The notes beneath the pieces are model-generated. The model saw only the letters and a program-made list of their open reading frames with translations, was not told where the DNA came from and did not search any database. This document shows, piece after piece, positions 26,249 to 36,980 of a stretch of DNA of 64,000 nucleotides. The number at the start of each line of letters is the position of its first letter. Positions within the stretch are counted from its first letter, which is position 1. A program made the translations under genes and the position numbers. Origin of the DNA: Epiperipatus broadwayi (Eukaryota > Onychophora > Udeonychophora > Euonychophora > Peripatidae); NCBI GenBank assembly GCA_028023455.1, contig JAQFVV010012441.1, positions 2,849,911-2,913,910 of the forward strand. The letters run 5' to 3'.

Positions 26249-26363
26249 TATCCATAAGTTGTGTAACTACAAATAAACTATCTCCTAGACGCCTATCTAA
26301 TCTAAAACCTTCTTGCATTTCACCAACTACATCATTCTTTTCCATCCATTTTACAACTCTTCT

Positions 26364-26420
26364 AGCCACCATATATGAGAAAACTTTGTTTTACATAAAG
26401 TTTTCTCATATATGGTGGCT
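26364..26420. repeat. Perfect 24-bp inverted repeat with 9-nt spacer
   Basis: AGCCACCATATATGAGAAAA (plus CTTT) at 26364-26387 is exactly inverted at 26397-26420, separated by GTTTTACAT. It lies inside the LINE reverse-transcriptase region and disrupts its frame, so it looks like a local inverted duplication rather than a mobile element. Confidence 0.85.
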
Positions 26421-26860
26421 ATCGGTCTATAATTATTTAACTTTCTATGATCATTACTCTTTTTTTTGTTTGTTTAAATAATATTCTTACTTTTGTATTA
26501 CTCCAACTCTTCGGAAAAACTCTATTCTGTGCCATCTTATTAAAACAGGATAATAACTTTACTTTTGCCCTATACCCTAAATTCATTACCATCTCTGCTG
26601 CCCATCCATCTAAACCTCTTGCCTTTCCACTTTTCAATTTCTTCTCAATTTCATTTAGTTCATTTTTTGTAAACCCAATATTCCCATTACTATATGCTTA
26701 CATGTTTTCTATCCTTCACATCTAACATTTTTTCTATATCCATTACATATCTATTTAAGATTCTCTCTAAATCTTCTCTGGAGCTACACTCTATTCCCTC
26801 ATCATCTAGTAATACTATCTCTCTCTTATTCAATTATCCTGAGATCTTTTGAATTTTTTC

Positions 26861-29800
26861 GAAATTAAAATATTAGAAAAATTATACACATGAATTTTAA
26901 AGCTGTAAAAAAAAAAAAAAAACTTTACACAATTTCTTGGCAGAGGGCAAAATATGCAAGTACAGTTTCTTGACTTCCTGTCTGAGAAAGTTTCGTAATC
27001 GAAAACAGAATGATTAACGTAAACTTACACCTGTTTCAGTAATAAATTACCAATTTCTGATTATCACAAATGGTTAAGTCTATTTTCTTCTTTGTTCTTT
27101 TTATTCCAGGCTGGTCACAAATGGTTAAATTTATATTCCAATCTTTGGACAAGGAAAACATTTGTTTTCAAGTGATGATGGGCATTACTTTTGAGATAAG
27201 AGCTTAATTTTGTAAACTTTCTTTTGTCGCTCTACATGCTAGACCTGAAATCAACCCTGTAAAGCATGTGAAAGTTTATATTTAGCAAGTTGTATAGTTG
27301 CCAGTGGAAAAAGAAAATCCTCAAGATTGTAAAACATACCTGTGAAATGACCCAGAAAACTAAGAAGTTGTGCACTTGCTAGTGCAAACTGTAAAAACCA
27401 GATAGTGTTCAACTTCACTATTATAAGGCAGCATCATTAGAAAAGAAGACAGGGTCAACATAGTTACTATGTGTAATAGTATTAAATATACCATTTTCAA
27501 CATCATTCTTAGCAACTGAATAGAACACTGTCAAATAACTTTTCTCCTATGAGCCTTGCTAAATGGCCAAGCAATTGCAACATGACCATTTATACTTACA
27601 GCTTCAGGTATATCAAGAGTTAACTAGTTTGATAAGTATTTTGGACAAGAAAGAAATTAATTGTGACCACGATTCTAAACCCTTTCAAAAGCAGTGGTGT
27701 TTACATTATTACTATTAATTAGATTGGCTTCTATATATGAGACTGCATTTTGCATTTGTTTGGTAATTCAGAAAGGACAAATGTGATGAAAGTGATTTGA
27801 CAGCATTCTATATATTAATTATGTATTGGACTATGTCTATAATCTAATATTAAATGTCTAGAAAAATTCAAACTTTATTTAAATTTTTCATATAAATTCA
27901 GCGGTTGATAAGAGCACCCTGACTAATATACAACACATTTTAAATGGTATTGTTCTCCTCTTTTCTTCACATGTTGCTGGTTTACCAGTGACAGTGCTAG
28001 CATAGGTATCAAATCAGGATCTTTAGATACATGAATTTTGAATTTAAAGTGAAGCTCTAACTATACTATTACCATCACACATCTTCAGATGAACACAAAT
28101 TTGTGTATATAAAAATCACTAATATTCTATATTTATTTTCTAATATACACATGGACTTTGTAGTGTGGTAGTACATTCCATCATCATTTCCATGATTTTG
28201 AGATTGATTACTGGTGGAAATTGGAAATTTTAACCAGTAGCTAATAATTTCTATACAGATAGGATTGTTTTTGTTATTGTTTTCTAGATATTTGTTTGCC
28301 TCGTAATTAATCAAGTTATCTCCAGTTATTAGTCACAACTTGCTGTCTAGCTATTCTTAATTAATGAGTAAGGCAGATGACATAAATAATATTTTAATGT
28401 TTATATGTATTTTTTCCAATGTTTAGCTATCTATGATTTCAGTTCATAAATAAGAGATAAAACAAGCCTTTCATAGGTCTCTCCAACCGTCTTTTCATAG
28501 AATAACAACGAAGGAGAGGCTTGGAGATGAGAATTTGAGCAGTTATTTAAATTTTTGTTTTATTTTCTAACTAAACTAAATATGGAGTTGTTGATGAAGG
28601 AAATATATATATAGGAAGAATGTTTACTTGATAAAGAAAAGCAGTTTAATACTATTCACTATTTTCTGACATTTATTGAGTTGTATTAGAGATATCGTAT
28701 TGAATGTGGGCTAATTAAAGCTCTTATTATATATTTACTTATAGATAAATAGGGAGAAAAGAAATAATAGCTCTTTCAGGCTAAAATAAAAGTATGTGCA
28801 TGTATATATGTCTGCATGTGGATTTACGTATTCCTGCCCACCCACCTCTTTTTCTTTTTTATTAGAGAACATTTCAATAATTTTTTTCAAATTTGCGTTG
28901 ACTGAAACAACTTTCCACTTTATTTTTTATCTGCCCTTCCTTTCTACATCTCAATATATTTTAAAATTTGATTATCTGTGTCCATGATATTCTTTGATTA
29001 AATTTTGAAAAGTTAAAAAAAAAAAAGTAGAAAGCTAAGAAGACATTAGTTTGCATGCATTTATCTTCATGTCTCAAAGTATTAATCTTCATTTCAAGAT
29101 TCTATAATTAAGAAACATTGCATTAAGAAAGAGAAATGTATGGAGGGGAAGAGTAAGGGTTACTTCGATGTCATTGATATTTTAAAAATACACACATACA
29201 TTGTCTTTACTTTTTTACACTACCTTAGCTCATTACAATAGATTCAAATACCCAATGGTTTTAAGAGGGTGACAGTCAATGGAAGACTACCACCGAAAAT
29301 GATCGAATGTTATTGATTATCATAATACTCTATTGACTAGTTATTATATCTACCTTAGAGAAAGCAGTTTAAAGTACATTCGATATTAGAATATATATTG
29401 TGCAAACTAACGGTGGCAATTTTTTCATCTATTAATTGCATTTTATCTATTTCTCTTCCCCCTCTGGAATCTCCAGTTAGTTTCATTTTTCTTTAAGTAA
29501 TATTTCATAAGAAAAATTTTTGTATCAACAGTGTCCAGTCATTAGCATGCTAATTTGTCTGCAGAGAACTTTCAATTCAGTTTAAGTAAAAGGAGTTGCA
29601 ATTAAAACTGATTATAGAATAGAAGCACAATAAAGCAGTAAGAAACTTTATACCCTAACAACTGGAATAAGAATGCAACCGAAATGTGTCCAAGGAGAAA
29701 GGAATATGTAAATAATTAAAAATTACTTTTTAAGAGAATTGATTGTCTGAATTTTTAAAATGATGTATATAAGCATCATTAATGATTTAGAAAAATGTAA

Positions 29801-31250
29801 ATTTAAAATCTAATGTAAGATATAGAAGAAAATAAGATTCATTATGATATTGGAAGGAAAATTATTTCAGCAATAAGAATATATTTCACTATTACTGAAA
29901 AGAAAATGTGTACAAAAGATTGCAGAAATAAAGAACAAAAAAAACAAAAAAAACAATAGAAAGAAACAACGAAAATGTGAGCCAAATAATGTAACCCTTT
30001 TACTAAAACATTTTTGACAGCTATTAATGGTTGTTTGGATTATATTTCCAACTTTTTATTTTAATTTAGAAACTGTCACCTTCATTGAAAGGTTCCTCAG
30101 AAGAAGCACTGTTGTTCCATAACTTTAGATTGTAATATTAACATTATCTTGAATGATAATGACCCTTGTTTTTTTTAAAAAGTCGATTTTAATGTAATGC
30201 TTTTATTGATATTACTGTTGAGAAAAAAAATCTGTAGAGGTCAGACTGTTTCTAAGATCAAAAGGCTTCTTTATTTTTTGACAGAACATGCCCAGAAGAG
30301 ATTTACATCTTTTTGGTCTATGTTTCATATGGAGATTTTGAAGTGTAATTTGATATGATTTTTTGCTTGTTTATAAAACATTTTTGATTATTTTTATGCA
30401 CTTATTGGTTGATTATTATAAAATAATACACGTAAACTTTCAATTTAGTTATTTATATTTTTTTTTAGAGATAGAAGTTAATAAACTTGACCCTAATACA
30501 AAGGGAAAAAATGAGACTGTCTAGTATGTCATTATCTGACAAAATTGACTTGGTATTAAAATGTTTTAAAATATTGTAATTTTTGTAAATTGAAATATCA
30601 GATTTTAAAGCAGAATTTTATAGAGTTGTCATACATCTATCTTTGTTTATTAACATTAAAAAGTGTTTTTAATAATAAAAAAATTCATTAAAAAATGTTA
30701 ATGTAAACATCTGTGTGATATTTCCAGTACATTGTTGTTTTTACAGGTCAGTTTTTAAATATTTAAAACCAGTCAAATATGATTTTTTTAGAGTATTATT
30801 TATAAAATTAAATTAAAATGAAATGAAGCACAATTTATTGAGTTTTACTATAAAATAAATAAAGATTTTATATAAATAGAAAGTTAAACATTTCTAAAAC
30901 TCACCAGATGGAATAAAAGAAAGTATGAGAATGCAAGAGGATTAATAAGTAAATCTTTACTCTTTATTATATTTCTTTAATTTTAAAATTATTTTTTAGA
31001 CAATTTAAAATAAAAAATCTTTCTTAAAAATAATATTTCAACTTTGCAAATTTAAAAAGAAAAAAAAACCCTCAAACATATAATCAGAAGCAGTTTTTGT
31101 TATTTTATCCTTACAAATAAAAGTGTATCCAGAATAAAATTAAATTTATTTGTTTTCCGTTTTTAAAACCTGAATGAATTTTTACATTGCCACATAAAGC
31201 AATGAAATTATGTCTTAAAAATTTAAATTTCACTTATAGATATTTTAAAA
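26861..31250. other. AT-rich non-coding DNA
   Basis: No gene recognised. Weak similarity exists between 29834-29911 and 33405-33480 (shared TGATATTGGAAGGAAA and GCAATAAGAA), so an old dispersed repeat is present in both places. ORFs at 28075-28314 and 28796-28987 have no recognisable features. Confidence 0.45.
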
Positions 31251-32323
31251 CAGTGGTCTTCAACCCTTAATCCGTGGACTGGCAACAGTCCACAGTAGTT
31301 TTCTGCTGGTCCATGCTAGACTGGCAGGAAAGTTTGTAATAACAAAATAATAATATTTTAATCTTCTAATTAATGAAACAATTTTTATTTATTTTTTCAT
31401 CGCAATTGCTTAAATAAAATTAATTATAATTACTAAATAATAATCAAAGAAATTTATCTGAAAATGCAATCTTTAAAAGACAAAGTGTCAATCTCATGAT
31501 AATTGCATCACTCCTTACGCGTCTATATCTAGTAGGCATTTCTGTATTGTGTCAGCTCATTTATTGGTCACATATAGCAGCAATTTTTATTGCATTTGTA
31601 TCATCTTTTTATTTTGTGTTGACATTTCTTTTTGAAATTGTAAACTTCACAAATTGGAGATAGATCATTGATGATGATTTCTCTTCATCGAGAACGTAAA
31701 TCTATTATCTTTTTTTTTTTTTTTTTAGCAAAATGACATCTTTATAATGATTGTTCTATTTCTATGTGACACTTTACCAAAACAACTTTTCATTCTGTTT
31801 TTTTTTTTTTGTAATTGAATAAAAATGAAATTAAAGTAACATCAGATTCAAAATTAAAAAAAAAAAAAAGTTTTTTTTATTATACAAACTCCATATATAT
31901 ACAACTTTATCTTGTATATTTAATATTAAATAAAAATATTACATTTATCATAATCATTGTCATGTAATTACACTAGCTGTGATATTTCCCAACATTCAGG
32001 TGAATAATATTTTATTTTTGCATGTTTTAACAATGAAATAATAAATGTAGCAATGTAGGCCTATTAATGAAAATGATTGCTATTGTACTGTTTTCTGTAG
32101 CAGTATGACTGCACAACTTGAGAAAGAGTGTTCAGCATGTGAAGGTAAGCAACACCATTACAATACACAGTAACTATTGTGTTGCTTTGGTCAGTTATAA
32201 CAATTATGCTAATCTAAGGCTAAGCAGTTTAAATCTTTAAGAAAATTTATCTGTAGACTTCTGCCAGTCCGTGAAATCCTTATTTTTGCCAGTCCGCAGG
32301 CGTGAAAAGTTTGATGACCACTG
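31251..32323. mobile_element. Non-autonomous hAT-type DNA transposon, about 1.07 kb
   Basis: The left end CAGTGGTCTTCAA matches the inverted right end TTGATGACCACTG with one mismatch, and subterminal GGACTGGCA motifs are repeated in inverted order near each end. The flanks TTTTAAAA and TTTTGCAA agree at 6 of 8 positions, fitting an old 8-bp hAT target duplication. CAGTGGT...CAACC termini are typical of Charlie-like hAT elements. The interior has no transposase ORF and contains T-rich tracts. Confidence 0.78.
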
Positions 32324-33520
32324 TTTTGCAATAACAGCTAAAATGGCTACAGAAGTACTACTTTTTTTTAACCAATCACAATTCTCTGTTTTATGTTATA
32401 TATTTTTTTGACATATTCTTTTATAAACAATTTTTTGGAAAAAAAATCTGAGTTTAATCATAATATTCTTGTCAAAAAATAAATATTTTACACATATTTC
32501 ACAAAAATATTCATAAATATATAAACAAACTATGGAAAATATACATTTTTCAAGATTTTCAGAAACACTGTGACTATTTTGAGAACAAAGAAACAAATCA
32601 CAGACATTTCTTACCATCATACTAGCTTTTCTGTTTAGTACTGATATCTTGAGTTTTTTTAAAATTGATAAAGTAATATATATTAGTTTCATTTTTTGTT
32701 GTCAAATGAATACACAACTAGCAAACAAATATCCATAAGAAAGTAAATTTAAGCTAAAATGTCTAAAGCTTCAATATTCTTCATTGGAGAAATGTTGTAA
32801 ATAGCATTGCAAAAAACAGAGATGAAATGAAAATGATGGAGTCAATTTAGATATGAAGACAAAAATGAGAGAACATTTAATCTTAGCAAATTTTTGGAAA
32901 TAATAAAGCAAAAAAATCTACTGACACTTTTTTTTTAAAGATTCAAAGAGCAAATGGATATTGGAGTATTCATTTAAGGTACATCAGTCTTGTAATTTAA
33001 TTTTGATTTACAGAAAATATTTATTTTAAGACTGTACCATTCTTAATAGATTACAGCATGAGACAATCAACAATTATTAACAAACAAGATAATGCAGAGT
33101 TAGAGAAACATGTTGATAATTATGAAATATTTTCCATGAATATAATTTAAAACTCACCAATTTTATAATATTAGGGCGCTTTGAAACTGGTGTAAATTTG
33201 GATATATTATTAAGAGCAGCCATGTCCAGATAGCAGGTAAAGTAAACAAGTGAGATAAAACAATGCATACATGGAAGAAGGAATATGGGAGTAATGTAAA
33301 ATAAAACCATTTAAAAACACTAATTATATAGAGTTTATAAAACAATGTGGAAGAGTGTTATTGGTTATTTAAATGAAGATAAAGCAAGTTATAAAAGAAA
33401 AAAAGAAACATTGTGATATTGGAAGGAAAGTTAATTTGGCAATAAGAAGAATAAATTGCACCATTGCTAAAAAGAGATGACATCATGAAATATGTGGATT
33501 GAACGATACTACAATATATT
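32324..33520. other. AT-rich DNA with trace of an old dispersed repeat
   Basis: 33405-33480 resembles 29834-29911. Other sequence is unrecognised. The minus ORFs in 32396-33345 look spurious. Confidence 0.4.
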
Positions 33521-33635
33521 TTTAAATAAGTTTTCAATAGATGGAGCTTTACCAAGACCTCCAAAACAAGCGTATCTTTGTTTACGTAAATGTCAGAGTC
33601 AATATTCACTGTCTCTTTCATTTGCTCCACCCTCA

Positions 33636-33672
33636 GATCAACTGATTTGCTATCATCAGTGAAGGATAGGAG
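33636..33672 (-). ncRNA. Broken hammerhead in left arm
   Basis: Reads CTTCACTGATGATAGC on the minus strand, but one of the two AAATCAG repeats and the CTTG between them are missing, so the GAAA core box is gone. The rest matches the intact copy at 34207-34253. Confidence 0.65.
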
Positions 33673-34206
33673 TTAGAAACTAGACCTAAACACTAACTCC
33701 AAGCATTTATGCAACAAGTTCCTATCAGTTTGCAAGCATGAATTTTTTTTAGATACGTAAATGTCCTCAAACTCAGCTTATCAAGCCAGATAGCTATATG
33801 GGTCTGATATCAGTTCAGTTTCTCCACATAGTCAAAGCTTCTGCAATATATATCATTGCAAGAAACTTTAAAGGTACATTTATGAAAAACAAAAATACGC
33901 TTGTTTTGGAGGTCTTGGTAGAGCTCCATCTATTGATCATTAATACAAGCGATAGCAAGTTTACATATATAAAACTTGTTTTTGTTTTTCATAAATGTAC
34001 CTTTAAAGTTTCTTGCAATGATATATATTGCAGAAGCTTTGACTATGTGGAGAAACTGAACTGATATCAGACCTATATAGCTATCTGGCTTGATAAGCTG
34101 AGTTTGAAGACATTTACGTGTCTAAAAAATTCATGCTTGCAAACTGATAGGAACTTGTTGCATAAACGCTTGGAGTTAGTATTTAGGTCTAGTTTCTAAC
34201 TCCTAT

Positions 34207-34253
34207 CCTTCACTGATGATAGCAAATCAGCTTGAAATCAGCTGATCTGAGGG
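34207..34253 (+). ncRNA. Hammerhead ribozyme motif, intact core
   Basis: Stem I pairs CCTTCA (34207-34212) with TGAGGG (34248-34253). Core CTGATGA is 34213-34219. Stem II has a U/U opposition (220/233) then AGC (221-223) with GCT (230-232) and loop AAATCA. GAA is 34234-34236. Stem III is the palindrome ATCAGCTGAT (34237-34246), and H17 is C34247. Beyond a small internal loop, CTCC (about 34200-34203) can pair with GGAG (34255-34258), extending stem I. The palindromic stem III is the type that lets two ribozymes pair as a dimer. Confidence 0.8.
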
Positions 34254-35034
34254 TGGAGCAAACGTAAGAGACAGTGAATATTGACTCTGACATTTATGTA
34301 AACAAAAATACGCTTGTTTTGGAGGTCTTGGTAAAGCTCCATCTATTGATCATTAATACAAGCGATAGCAAGTTTACGTATATAAAACTTGTTTTTTTTT
34401 GTTTGTTTTTTTAAAATAAGTTTTGTAAATGAAAAGATGAAATAGCAATTAAGTCTAAGAAAAATTAAAAATTTTCAGGAAATGATAAATCTTTTAAAAA
34501 AGACAGATGAAACAATAGATAAAACTGTGATTGATACTTAAGAAATATGGAAAGAAGTTAAAAAAAATTACAGACCTAACAACATTCTGTTTTATTCAAT
34601 GTCTTTACTAAGATTATGATGAAATTGTCTACTGGAAATCTTTGTCTCAATTTAAAGTAAAGAGGTTGCATTTAAAACTGGTTGCAGCTCAATAATCACA
34701 GTCAAGTAATAAATAAGTTACCACATAATGTAACGGAATATGAATTGTTATTTTATATTCAATTTGAAGAATGGCTTTTGTAAGCATTTCTGCCATAATT
34801 AAAATTTTCCAATATCATGACATATCAGGATATTGTGATTTTTGAAGATTTCTCAAAATGCAATAGTGGTTATTATAATGGTCAATTATCCAATATAACT
34901 TATTTGTCCATAAGGTTGTCACAAATACATAAATAATCAATCAAAATAATTGTCAATGGAGATGAAAGCCGGTTTGCTAAATTAATAATTGTTTACTTCA
35001 GTCTCGTTTTAATTGATTATTCATTTATGCAGTA

Positions 35035-35320
35035 GTGGGAATTAAGTTATATTTTCTAGGAATATTTTGTGAATTCAAATGGAAACGAAGAATAAAAATA
35101 GATGTTAATTACTCAAGTTATCTAATTGTTGTAGATAATATGATTATGTTTAGAAATAATGTTTCAGAACTGTGTAAGATATACAAGAGTTATCAAATGA
35201 AATCAAGAAAGTATAATAAAAAAACGTCAAACAATGTACAATATCTCAGCAAAAAAAGAAAGTAGATGTTTTAGAAGTTAATAAATGTATATAAAATTAT
35301 AACTACACTTATATAAATAA
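35035..35320 (+). pseudogene. Old RTE LINE copy, reverse transcriptase fragment (part 1)
   Basis: The frame reads FCEFKWKRRIKIDVNYSSYL, aligning with FCGLKWEAKGVKVNGDYLSHL of the younger copy at 37093. The catalytic FADD box is degraded to VVDN. The alignment continues to the duplication at 35307-35320, is interrupted by the foldback, resumes at 36871-36980, is interrupted again by the younger RTE copy, and ends in 37947-38020. Confidence 0.78.
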
Positions 35321-35432
35321 ACATTTCAAAATACAGCAAAACTCTCCATATAGTAGTGCCATCTTGTGCTAACAAGAGCAATCAATGGATGCCAGAAGGC
35401 TTGTGCATAAAATCCCTATCTAGTGCCTACTC

Positions 35433-35491
35433 ATCCAATATCCCCAGACTAGTTTCTGGCTTGTGGCCTTCATCAGTGAGGAGCCTTGGAT
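35433..35491 (-). ncRNA. Hammerhead ribozyme motif, unit 1
   Basis: Same sequence as 36644-36702 in the opposite orientation: outer stem I TTGGAT/ATCCAA, inner stem I, CTGATGA, stem II GGC/GCC, GAAAC, GTC. A transcript cleaved here and in unit 2 would yield a 465-nt monomer. Confidence 0.82.
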
Positions 35492-35897
35492 CTGAGAGCA
35501 CTGCACCTAGATCTTAGGATCTAATGCAACCCTCCAGCACCCACCTTTTAACTCTATTTAACTACAAAACTATGAGAATGAAATTGAAAACACTATTAAT
35601 ATTTTCAATCCAAGCTCAATAGCTTATATAGTCATATGGGTCTGAACTCAATTCAGTACCCATACATTTTGGTGTCTTTGGCTCTTTAACAACCATAGCC
35701 ACCACTATCCTATTAGGCAGGATTGGTGTTAAACCACTAAACATCACATGATCACTATCTCATACTAGCACAATAATTGTTATAAACAATTCAAAATACA
35801 GCAAAACTCTCCATATAGTAGTGCCATCTTGTGCTAACAAGAGCAATCAATGGATGCCAGAAGGCTTGTGCATAAAATCCCTATCTAGTGCCTACTC

Positions 35898-35956
35898 ATC
35901 CAATATCCCCAGACTAGTTTCTGGCTTGTGGCCTTCATCAGTGAGGAGCCTTGGAT
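35898..35956 (-). ncRNA. Hammerhead ribozyme motif, unit 2
   Basis: Identical to the motif in unit 1, 465 bp further on. The third unit is truncated inside its stem II at 36384, so it has no complete ribozyme. Confidence 0.82.
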
Positions 35957-36643
35957 CTGAGAGCACTGCACCTAGATCTTAGGATCTAATGCAACCCTCC
36001 AGCACCCACCTTTTAACTCTATTTAACTACAAAACTATGAGAATGAAATTGAAAACACTATTAATATTTTCACTCCAAGCTTATATAGTCATATGGGTCT
36101 GAACTCAATTCAGTACCCATACATTTTGGTGTCTTTGGCTCTTTAACAACCATAGCCACCACTATCCTATTAGGCAGGATTGGTGTTAAACCACTAAACA
36201 TCACATGATCACTATCTCATACTAGCACAATAATTGTTATAAACAATTCAAAATACAGCAAAACTCTTCATATAGTAGTGCCATCTTGTGCTAACAAGAG
36301 CAATCAATGGATGCCAGAAGGCTTGTGCATAAAATCCCTATCTAGTGCCTACTCATCCAATATCCCCAGACTAGTTTCTGGCTTCATGTGATGTTTAGTG
36401 GTTTAACACCAATCCTGCCTAATAGAATAGTGGTGGCTATGGTTGTTAAAGAGCCAAAGACACCAAAATGTATGGGTACTGAATTGAGTTCAGACCCATA
36501 TGACTATATAAGCTATTGAGCTTGGATTGAAAATATTAATAGTGTTTTCAATTTCATTCTCATAGTTTTGTAGTTAAATAGAGTTAAAAGGTGGGTGCTG
36601 GAGGGTTGCATTAGATCCTAAGATCTAGGTGCAGTGCTCTCAG

Positions 36644-36702
36644 ATCCAAGGCTCCTCACTGATGAAGGCCACAAGCCAGAAACTAGTCTGGGGATATTGG
36701 AT
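36644..36702 (+). ncRNA. Hammerhead ribozyme motif, inverted arm
   Basis: Outer stem I ATCCAA (36644-36649) pairs with TTGGAT (36697-36702); after an internal loop GGC/TA, inner stem I TCCTCA (36653-36658) pairs with TGGGGA (36689-36694). Core CTGATGA is 36659-36665. Stem II GGC (667-669)/GCC (675-677) has loop CACAA and is preceded by an A/A opposition (666/678). GAA is 36679-36681; stem III is AC/GU (682-683 with 686-687) around UA, making the palindrome ACTAGT; H17 is C36688. This closely follows the short-stem-III type I hammerheads of newt satellite 2 and Penelope-like elements. Confidence 0.85.
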
Positions 36703-36870
36703 GAGTAGGCACTAGATAGGGATTTTATGCACAAGCCTTCTGGCATCCATTGATTGCTCTTGTTAGCACAAGATGGCACTACTATATGGAGAGTTTTGCT
36801 GTATTTTGAATTGTTTATAACAATTATTGTGCTAGTATGAGATAGTGATCATGTGATGTTTAGTGGTTTA

Positions 36871-36980
36871 ACTTATATAAATAATGAAAGAAATTAATCA
36901 TAAAATTACACTTGGATGGACTGCTATTGGTAGAAATAATTTATAATAAAAATGAAATACGCCTATATACTTGAAATCTA
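36871..36980 (+). pseudogene. Old RTE LINE copy (part 2)
   Basis: Continues the fragment at 35035-35320: NERN..IN-type sequence then LGWTAIGRNN-like, equal to the EINHRIKLGW / FGRNN segment of the younger copy at 37405-37460. It stops at the target duplication ACTTGAAATCTA (36969-36980) of the younger RTE insertion. Confidence 0.75.

Larger units (their letters stand above)
24405..26860 (-). pseudogene. Long non-LTR retrotransposon (LINE) remnant, reverse transcriptase to 3' end
   Basis: On the minus strand, several collinear reading frames encode LINE ORF2: LKSGKARGLDGWAAEMV (near 26590-26630, RT domain entry), YMSFIDIEKAYDRVNR (near 26030-26070, RT motif with the first catalytic Asp), a region around 25640-25850 where the YADD-like box appears altered, then AGLTYVNDALCVSKG, DVGRHALDADVWTAREA (25250-25360), RWDDCVRRIVECYSG (24990-25030) and a terminal Cys-rich segment CKLCKEG (24730-24760). 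The 3' end is near 24405, with CATCA-type short repeats. Frameshifts, stops, a hairpin insertion at 26101-26248 and a local palindrome at 26364-26420 show it is inactive. A second copy lies at 50530-51540 on the other strand. I do not assign a clade. Confidence 0.85.
33535..34420. mobile_element. Foldback retrozyme-like element with hammerhead
   Basis: The left arm (33535-33878) is an inverted copy of the right part (about 33998-34350). Between them lies a forward copy of the element's end segment (33880-33990), which recurs at 34296-34410, so the forward part is a partial tandem. The right arm carries an intact hammerhead fold; the left arm has the same region in reverse with an 11-base deletion removing the GAAA box. 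TTTAAATAAGTTTT (33521-33534) and TTAAAATAAGTTTT (34421-34434) flank the element, a 14-bp duplication with one mismatch. No protein is encoded; ORFs here are by-products. Confidence 0.8.
35321..36870. mobile_element. Tandem-armed foldback retrozyme-like element with three complete hammerheads
   Basis: A 465-bp unit (35325-35789) is followed by a 457-bp unit (35790-36246, lacking an 8-bp CAATAGCT-containing piece) and a truncated third unit (36247-36384). At 36385 the sequence turns round: 36385-36870 is an inverted copy matching unit 1 and running on into the end of the preceding unit. Each complete unit has one hammerhead; those in the left arm are on the minus strand and the one in the right arm is on the plus strand. 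ACTTATATAAATAA occurs exactly at 35307-35320 and 36871-36884, a 14-bp target duplication, and the RTE reading frame is continuous across the empty site. No protein is encoded. The units are nearly identical, suggesting a fairly recent insertion. Confidence 0.85.

Noticed and set aside
26447-26725. 92-codon plus ORF with hydrophobic stretches
   Set aside because: Antisense to the LINE reverse transcriptase frame KSGKARGLDGWAAEMV.
33358-34064. ORFs of 88-90 codons on both strands
   Set aside because: They are mirror products of the foldback arms, with no protein similarity.
35325-36870. Regular repeats considered as a CRISPR array or satellite
   Set aside because: The units are 460 bp, have no spacers, are inverted in part, and sit between target duplications in a eukaryotic genome.
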